Source: Modestobacter sp. VKM Ac-2982 (GTDB lineage Bacteria; Actinomycetota; Actinomycetes; Mycobacteriales; Geodermatophilaceae). From it: a stretch of 64,000 nucleotides of DNA. The stretch is taken from contig NZ_JAPVBL010000001.1 of assembly GCF_026967935.1 (NCBI RefSeq), forward strand, positions 1,160,082 through 1,224,081. Reading direction: 5' to 3'. Of the stretch, positions 59,132 to 64,000 are shown one piece after another; position 1 is the first letter of the stretch; every line of letters begins with the position of its first letter. Position numbers and translations under genes: made by a program. Under the pieces are notes generated by a model. The model was given only the letters and a program-made list of their open reading frames with translations, had not been told where the DNA came from and did not search any database.

Positions 59132-59160
59132 TTGACTTTCGATCGACAGCGAGCGATTGT
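59132..59160 (+). promoter_or_regulatory. Promoter of the DUF2975-XRE pair
   Basis: TTGACT (59132-59137), 17 bases, GATTGT (59155-59160), then six bases to ATG 59167: a complete promoter with a leaderless start. Confidence 0.65.
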
Positions 59161-59165
59161 CGATC
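59141..59165 (+). promoter_or_regulatory. Operator-like inverted repeat over the promoter
   Basis: GATCGACA (59141-59148), nine bases, TGTCGATC (59158-59165): a perfect 8-bp inverted repeat that covers the spacer, the -10 box and the start point. Best candidate for autorepression by the XRE protein encoded in the operon. Confidence 0.6.
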
Positions 59166-59166
59166 C

Positions 59167-59661
59167 ATGCCACACGTGCATCCGCTGGTGCTCCCGATCC
59201 GGTTCCTGCTCGCGCTGTTGTTCACCGCCCTGGTCGCCGCCCAGATCTGGGTGGCACCCGGGATGTTGCCGGACCTGGCCGACCCGTCGCTGGAGCAGTC
59301 GCTGGTGCGGGGGACGATGTTCGTGGCCTCGATCGTGGGGCTGGCGTGCGTGCAGGTCGTCGTCGTCTGCACCTGGAAGCTCCTGACCATGGTCCGGCGG
59401 GACTGCATCTTCAGCACCAGCGCGCTGCCGTGGGTGGACGCGATCGTCGTGGCGATGGTCGTCGGCTGGCTGATGCTGCTCGGCGCCTTCGTCAGCTCGT
59501 ACTACTTCGTCATCGACGAGGTCAGTGACGACCCGGGGCCGCCGGCCCTCCTGCTGGTGCTGCTGCTGGTGGGGGCCGTGGTGGGGCTGCTGATGGCGGT
59601 CATGCGCGCGCTGCTGCTGCAGGCCACGACGCTGCGCAGCGACATGGAGGCGGTCATCTGA
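59167..59661 (+). CDS. DUF2975 family membrane protein
   Basis: 164 residues with four helices (LPIRFLLALLFTALVAAQIW, FVASIVGLACVQVVVVCTWK, AIVVAMVVGWLMLLGAFVSS, LLLVLLLVGAVVGLLMAVMR) and the family's RRDCIFSTSALPWVDA loop. DUF2975 proteins are usually paired with a small XRE regulator, as here (TGATG overlap). The function is unknown. Confidence 0.9.
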   Translation: MPHVHPLVLPIRFLLALLFTALVAAQIWVAPGMLPDLADPSLEQSLVRGTMFVASIVGLACVQVVVVCTWKLLTMVRRDCIFSTSALPWVDAIVVAMVVGWLMLLGAFVSSYYFVIDEVSDDPGPPALLLVLLLVGAVVGLLMAVMRALLLQATTLRSDMEAVI

Positions 59662-59906
59662 TGCCGATCGTCGTGCGCATCGACGTGGAGCTGGCCAAGC
59701 GGAAGATGAGCGTCGGCGAGTTCGCCGAACGGGTCGGGCTCACCCCGGCCAACGTGGCGGTGCTGAAGAACGGCCGGGCCAAGGCCGTCCGCTTCAGCAC
59801 CCTGGAGGCGATGTGCCGGGTGCTGGGCTGCCAGCCCGGTGACCTGCTCGAGTGGGTCGAGGACGAGCACGCCGAGCCGCTCGCGGTGCAGGCGGCCCAC
59901 CGGTGA
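59661..59906 (+). CDS. XRE-family transcriptional regulator, YozG-like
   Basis: 81 residues, one Cro/C1 helix-turn-helix: IDVELAKRKMSVGEFAERVG, LTPANVAVLKNGRAKAVRFS, then TLEAMCRVLGCQPGDLLEWV. It shares one base with the DUF2975 gene. It probably represses its own operon through the repeat at 59141-59165. Confidence 0.92.
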   Translation: MPIVVRIDVELAKRKMSVGEFAERVGLTPANVAVLKNGRAKAVRFSTLEAMCRVLGCQPGDLLEWVEDEHAEPLAVQAAHR

Positions 59907-59930
59907 CAGACCGATGGTCCGCCCCGGCCG

Positions 59931-60962
59931 TCACCCGAGCCGGACGACGACGCCCTCGGTGGCGCTGCGGCGGGCGGCGTCGAGCACGGTGAGCGAGGCG
60001 ACCGCGTCCTGCGGCTCGACCGGCACCGCACCCAGGCCGCGGACCGCGGCGGCGAACGCCGGGTAGAACGTGTCCCAGGCGCCGGGCAGGGTCGGCACCC
60101 GGTACTCGTGGTCCCCCCGCCGGACCCGGCCCCAGCGCGCCTCCGGCTCGGCGCCCCACTCCGGACCGCGGGTGGCCGGTGTCTCCCCGGCGACCAGCGC
60201 CTCCTCCTGGCCGTCCATCGGCCCGCCGACGACGTAGCTGCCGGCCGTGCCGGTGACCCGGAACCGGTTGCCCGGTGCGCCCTCGCTCCAGCTGCCGGCC
60301 AGGTGCGAACGGGCGCCGCCGGCGTGCGTGAGGGCGACGAAGACGTCGTCGTCCAGCCCGCTCTCGCGCACCCGCCACTCGGCGTAGACGGAGGACACCG
60401 GGCCGAGCAGCACCAGCGCCTGGTCGACCAGGTGGCTGCCGAAGTCCAGCAGCGTGCCACCCCCGGACGGCGCCGGGCCGGGCTCGGGGGTGAACCGCTC
60501 GAAGCGGGACTCGAACCGGGTGATCGTGCCCAGCGTCCCCGCCTCGGCCAGCGCCTGGACGGTGCGGAAGTCGGAGTCCCAGCGGCGGTTCTGGTACGGC
60601 GCCAGGGGCAGGCCGAGCCGGCGGGCCCGCTCGGCGGTGGCCCGTGCGGCCGGGGCGTCCAGCGCGAACGGCTTGTCGCAGACGACGGCCAGGCCGAGGT
60701 CGAGCGCCTGGTCGGTGAGCGCGGTGTGGGTGTCGGCGGGGGTGGAGATCGCCACCGCCTCGACGCCGGCCGCGGCCAGCTCGGGCAGGGACCCGACGGC
60801 GGTCACGCCCGGGTGCTCCTGGCGGAGCAGCTCGCGCCGCTCGGCCGAGGAGGTCGCCACGGCGACGAGGTCGCACTCCACCGCGGCGGCGAGCAGCGGG
60901 GCGTGGAAGTACCGGCCGCCGAAGCCGTACCCCACCAGTCCGAACCGAACGGGCTCCACCAC
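59931..60962 (-). CDS. Gfo/Idh/MocA family oxidoreductase
   Basis: 343 residues. NAD(P)-dependent; the family usually oxidises or reduces sugars and inositols. The Rossmann part has RFGLVGYGFGGRYFHAPLL, AVAISTPADTHTALTDQALD and VVCDKPFALDAPAARA (EKP-type motif as DKP). The C-terminal part has PYQNRRWDSDFRTVQALAE and GGTLLDFGSHLVDQALVLLG, as in the YvaA/scyllo-inositol dehydrogenase branch. The start is GTG 60962 with GGGGAG six bases upstream. Convergent with the XRE gene. Confidence 0.9.
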   Translation of the reverse strand: MVEPVRFGLVGYGFGGRYFHAPLLAAAVECDLVAVATSSAERRELLRQEHPGVTAVGSLPELAAAGVEAVAISTPADTHTALTDQALDLGLAVVCDKPFALDAPAARATAERARRLGLPLAPYQNRRWDSDFRTVQALAEAGTLGTITRFESRFERFTPEPGPAPSGGGTLLDFGSHLVDQALVLLGPVSSVYAEWRVRESGLDDDVFVALTHAGGARSHLAGSWSEGAPGNRFRVTGTAGSYVVGGPMDGQEEALVAGETPATRGPEWGAEPEARWGRVRRGDHEYRVPTLPGAWDTFYPAFAAAVRGLGAVPVEPQDAVASLTVLDAARRSATEGVVVRLG

Positions 60963-61059
60963 GGTGCTCCCCACCTCGACGACGCGTGACCGGATCATCC
61001 CCTGTCCGCTGTCGCCGGCATCGCGGGGCTCAGCTCCAGGGGCGGACGGGCGCAGTACC

Positions 61060-62280
61060 TCAGAGCAGGGGCGCCGGACGGCCGAACAGGTACCCCTGGC
61101 CCTGGCACACGCCCAGGGACCGGAGCGTGCGGACCTCGGCGGGGTCCTCGATCCCCTCGGCCACCAGTCGGGCACCCGTCGCGGTGGCGAAGCTGACCAT
61201 CGCGGTGACCATCGCCTGCTTGGCCGGGTCGGCGTGCACGCCGGTGACGAGTGCGAGGTCCAGCTTGATCGCGTCGGGGTGCAGCCGCAGCACGTGCCGG
61301 AAGCTGGCGTACCCCGCACCGGCGTCGTCGACGGTCAGGCCGATGCCGGCGTCGCGGAGACGGGTCAGGGCTCGTCCCAGGGCGTCGTAGTCGTCCACCG
61401 GGCTGTGCTCGGTGACCTCGACCGCGACGTCCAGGTGCCGATGGTCCAGCAGCAGGTCCGTGACCGACGGGCACAGCAGCGCCGGCGGGGAGAGGTTGAT
61501 CCCGAGTGGGCGCCCTGCGGGGAGCCGTGGTGCCACGGCGAGCGCAGCGCGCGCGGCCAGCTCCTCCAGCTGGGTGCCGAGCCCCGCGGCCGCAGCCGCA
61601 CTGAACAGCCGCTCCGGCCCGTCGGCGATGCCGGGGAACCGGGCCAGCGCCTCGTAGGCCACGACCTCCTCGGTGGCCAGGTCGACGATCGGCTGGACAT
61701 GGGTGACGACCGCGCCCTCGCTCAGCACGTCGCGCACCCGGCCGGCGGGGTCGGCCGGGGGTTCGGGCAGCGGCTCGGCCAACCGGTCGGCGATGAGGTC
61801 GGCCAGGAGCTCCAGGGTGCGGGCGGCCGCGCCGTCCAGGTGCGCGCCGTCGTCCCGGCTCACGCAGCACAGCATCCCGACCGGGCGGCCGTCGGGCGCG
61901 CGCACGGGGGCGCCCACGTAGGAGCCGATGCCGAGGTCGGCGGTGACGGCCAGGTCGCGGGTGCCGGGGTGCCGGCGGGCGCCGGTGACCACCGGGGGCA
62001 GTTGCCCGCTGAGCACCCGGACGCAGAAGGAGCCCTCCAGGGAGGGCTCCATCCCGGGGCGCACGTGCATGGCGTCCAGTGCGCCGGTGGCGGCGCGGAT
62101 CTGCTGGCTGCTCTCGGTGAACGTGGACATCCAGGCGACGTCCATGCCCAGCCGGGTGCGCGCTGCGTCCAGCACCCGGTGCAGCCAGGCGGGGGAGAGC
62201 GCGACGGACGGCGGGGTCGGCGACGTCGGGCTCCCGGTCACCCCGGCAGTCTCGCCCAGGACGTGCGCCGGCGGAACCAT
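61060..62280 (-). CDS. GAF-EAL protein, probable cyclic-di-GMP phosphodiesterase
   Basis: 406 residues. A GAF sensor (about 25-185) is followed by an EAL domain with the catalytic set: AYEALARFPG (EAL), GINLSPPALL (Asn), VEVTEHSPV (Glu), LTVDDAGAGYAS (DD), AIKLDLALV (Lys), LVAEGIED (Glu) and CQGQGYLFGRP (Gln). All are present, so it should hydrolyse c-di-GMP. No GGDEF domain. The start is ATG 62280; GTG 62241, six bases after GAGACT, is a plausible leaderless alternative. Confidence 0.9.
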   Translation of the reverse strand: MVPPAHVLGETAGVTGSPTSPTPPSVALSPAWLHRVLDAARTRLGMDVAWMSTFTESSQQIRAATGALDAMHVRPGMEPSLEGSFCVRVLSGQLPPVVTGARRHPGTRDLAVTADLGIGSYVGAPVRAPDGRPVGMLCCVSRDDGAHLDGAAARTLELLADLIADRLAEPLPEPPADPAGRVRDVLSEGAVVTHVQPIVDLATEEVVAYEALARFPGIADGPERLFSAAAAAGLGTQLEELAARAALAVAPRLPAGRPLGINLSPPALLCPSVTDLLLDHRHLDVAVEVTEHSPVDDYDALGRALTRLRDAGIGLTVDDAGAGYASFRHVLRLHPDAIKLDLALVTGVHADPAKQAMVTAMVSFATATGARLVAEGIEDPAEVRTLRSLGVCQGQGYLFGRPAPLL

Positions 62281-62320
62281 CTCGTCCCGATCCGTCGGCG
62301 GGTCGCCCGATCGGCCCGGG

Positions 62321-63052
62321 TCACGGCACCCGCGGGCCGAACCGGACGTCGACGCCGGGGGAGAAGAGCACGCTGTCCGGGGCGCCGCCGACCGCGGGCA
62401 GGCCGGCGGCGGCGACCAGGTCGTCCTCCAGCTCCAGCAGCTCGGCGGCGTGCAGCGGCCACTCCGGGTGCTCGTTCGGCCAGTAGGCCAGCCGGCCCAG
62501 GGTGGTCTGGTGCAGGCCCCAGCGGCTGGTGAGGAACCGCGGCAGCGGGCCGGGGTCGGCCAGCCGGGCCCCCACCCGGACGGTGATGCGGCCGCCGGCG
62601 CCCCGGGGACCGGGCCAGCGGCGGGCCGCCTGGTAGGTGATCCGGTCGCCGTCGCGGGCGATGCGCATCCGGGACCAGAGGTAGGGCAGGTGCGCGATCC
62701 AGCGGGCGGCCAGGACCGGCAGCAGCCGGTCGGCCTCCAGCGACCGGAAGACCACGCCGCGCCGTCCCTGGTCGTCGACCGAGTAGAGCCGCACGTTCGT
62801 CTCGGCGAACGAGCCGAGGTAGGGCAGCCCCGGCGCCCCGAGCAGGCCGATCCGGCGCATCCGGAAGGGGATGAGGCCGACGTACGTGACGCCGTCCAGC
62901 ACGTCGGGTCGGGCGCCGGCCGGCAGCAGTGGGGCGACCAGGGCCGGGTCGACCGCCCAGTGCAGGAACGTGACGTCCCGCCAGCCCTGGGTGAAGACGG
63001 TCCGGCGCACCGGTCGCGGGGAGGTGGGGGTGACGTCCTCGACGGTGCTCAC
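62321..63052 (-). CDS. DUF2071 (YqjF-like) protein
   Basis: 243 residues. The family pattern is seen from VFTQGWRDVTFLHWAVDPAL through AGARPDVLDGVTYVGLIPFR, YLGSFAETNVRLYSVDDQGR and GVVFRSLEADR to WPLHAAELLELEDDLVAAAG near the end. Function unknown; the fold is related to acetoacetate decarboxylase. GTG 63052, four bases after the DedA gene stop, so co-transcribed with it. Confidence 0.9.
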   Translation of the reverse strand: MSTVEDVTPTSPRPVRRTVFTQGWRDVTFLHWAVDPALVAPLLPAGARPDVLDGVTYVGLIPFRMRRIGLLGAPGLPYLGSFAETNVRLYSVDDQGRRGVVFRSLEADRLLPVLAARWIAHLPYLWSRMRIARDGDRITYQAARRWPGPRGAGGRITVRVGARLADPGPLPRFLTSRWGLHQTTLGRLAYWPNEHPEWPLHAAELLELEDDLVAAAGLPAVGGAPDSVLFSPGVDVRFGPRVP

Positions 63053-63056
63053 CCGG

Positions 63057-63707
63057 TCAGCCTGCCCCCACCTCGGCCGGCGTGCGCTCGGCCACCGCGT
63101 CGACGGGGGGCCGGCGGCGGTGGACGAGGAGGCGGACGCCCTCGCCGAGTGCGGCCAGGACCAGGGCCAGGCCGAGGCCCAGCAGCAGGCCGCGCAGCGG
63201 GTCCCGCTCGAAGGCCAGCCCGCCGACGTACCCGATCCCGGCGGACCAGCCGGCCCAGGTGAGGGCGGCCAGCGCGGCGAAGGGGGTGAACCGGCGCAGT
63301 GGCCAGCCCACCGCCCCGGCGGTCAGCGTCACCGCCGTCCGCAGGCCCGGTACGTACCGGGCGGTGACCAGCAGGACCCCGCCGCGCGCGGCCAGCAACC
63401 GGGCCGCCCGGTCCAGCGCCGCCCGGCGCCGGCCGCCCGGCCGGGCCCAGGCATGCAGCCGGGGGCCCGCCCGGTGCCCGATCAGGTAGGAGGCGTGGTC
63501 ACCGGCGAAGGCCCCCAGTGCGGCCACGGCGACGACCGCCGCCAGGTCGGGCTGCCCGGTCGCGGCGAAGACGCCGGCGGTGATCACCACGCTCTCGCCG
63601 GGCACGACGGGCAGGAAGCCGTCGAGGGCGGCCAGCGAGAACAGGACCAGGTACACCCACGGGGAGGCCATCAGCTCCTGCACCCAGCCGAGCACGGCGT
63701 CGGTCAC
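63057..63707 (-). CDS. DedA/SNARE-associated family membrane protein
   Basis: 216 residues, about five hydrophobic segments. DedA proteins are lipid (undecaprenyl-phosphate or phospholipid) flippases or proton-dependent transporters. Motifs: LFSLAALDGFLPVVPGESVV (entry helix with conserved Glu), GAFAGDHASYLIGHRAGPRL and GGVLLVTARYVPGLRTAVTL (FxRxxPxxR type). GTG 63707 with GGGGAG upstream. First gene of a two-gene unit with DUF2071. Confidence 0.92.
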   Translation of the reverse strand: MTDAVLGWVQELMASPWVYLVLFSLAALDGFLPVVPGESVVITAGVFAATGQPDLAAVVAVAALGAFAGDHASYLIGHRAGPRLHAWARPGGRRRAALDRAARLLAARGGVLLVTARYVPGLRTAVTLTAGAVGWPLRRFTPFAALAALTWAGWSAGIGYVGGLAFERDPLRGLLLGLGLALVLAALGEGVRLLVHRRRPPVDAVAERTPAEVGAG

Positions 63708-64000
63708 GGTCGGCTCCCCGGGAACGGCATGCCCCGAGCCTGCTCGGCGGGGGAGCGGCGCACATCCCCCTCAGGTCCCCCCCGGCATCCCCCGCGAGGA
63801 TGACGGGACGCCGACGGTCGACCGCCCGGTGATGACCTCGCTCACGCGGCGGAATGGCGGACGGCGATGGCGGCCTTGATCGGCACGTGATCGATCTCTG
63901 GTGGCTGACGCGGCGTCGCGTCATCGACCACGGGCGGATGACCACCTCGCGCTGAGCGCACCCGGTCCCGACCCGTCCGCCACCCCGCACCGCCCCAGAG
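63708..64000. other. Right edge of the window, no gene assigned
   Basis: 293 bases. It must contain the promoter for the DedA gene. A 33-codon plus-strand frame near 63852-63954 has no ribosome site or homology I recognise. The next gene lies beyond the window. Confidence 0.4.

Noticed and set aside
63852-63954. 33-codon frame at the right edge
   Set aside because: No ribosome binding site and no recognisable sequence; could be chance.

Overview
The window is chromosomal DNA from a very high-GC actinobacterium. The best guess is a member of the Geodermatophilaceae (Blastococcus, Geodermatophilus or Modestobacter type). The evidence is frequent GTG starts, GTGA/ATGA overlaps, a WhiB protein, a SigR/RsrA pair, an E1-E2 fused 2-oxoglutarate decarboxylase (Kgd), a nickel superoxide dismutase, a MurA with Asp in place of the catalytic Cys, and an actinobacterial ATP synthase gamma subunit. 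The family-level assignment is inference from gene content; no search was run. I saw no rRNA, phage, insertion sequence or CRISPR array. This is core chromosome.

Layout. 1-3.9 kb: a truncated aldehyde dehydrogenase, an SRAP protein, a membrane-anchored spermidine-synthase-like protein and a YbaK deacylase. 4.1-9.4 kb: a block that matches in gene content the Mycobacterium tuberculosis sigH-rshA-TB7.3-pdtaS-whiB1 neighbourhood, here with a 24-residue ribosomal protein gene (bL37) and an odd biotin-carboxylase remnant. 9.7-17 kb: a lipid kinase, the psd-pssA phospholipid pair with a GNAT and a HAD gene, a SpoIIE-type phosphatase, sodN/sodX and a YdjM-like membrane protein. 17.1-21.3 kb: kgd with its usual small DUF6104 neighbour. 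21.5-27.2 kb: an ankyrin protein, an ABC exporter, a class III adenylate cyclase and an ABC-F ATPase. 27.2 kb: tRNA-Arg(CCG). 27.4-29 kb: DUF305 and DUF3105 membrane proteins.

29.2-56.7 kb is a long housekeeping run whose order matches, from memory, M. tuberculosis Rv1292-Rv1315: argS-lysA-hom-thrC-thrB-rho-rpmE-prfA-prmC-tsaC-(glyA)-wecA-atpI/Z-like-atpBEFHAGD-...-atpC-DUF2550-(adenosyltransferase)-murA. It links arginyl-tRNA charging, the aspartate-family amino acids, transcription and translation termination, ATP synthesis and cell-wall precursor synthesis. Two departures stand out: a secreted GH114-like lipoprotein and glyA are inserted, and atpC is split from atpD by about 760 bp holding two strong hairpins, a small unknown gene and a separate promoter-like site. 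56.7-64 kb holds a small membrane protein, an ethylmalonyl-CoA mutase (MeaA), an autoregulated-looking DUF2975/XRE pair, a Gfo/Idh/MocA oxidoreductase, a GAF-EAL phosphodiesterase, a DUF2071 protein and a DedA protein.

Regulation seen directly in sequence: many genes have a TANNNT hexamer 6-8 nt before the start codon, which suggests leaderless transcripts. sigR has a perfect GGAAT-N18-GTT promoter for its own product. A family of GAGCnnGCGAG-cored hairpins sits behind at least six genes. Several starts are non-canonical or unresolved (prmC CTG; ABC ATPase ATC; the cyclase with an in-frame TGA behind a strong ribosome binding site).
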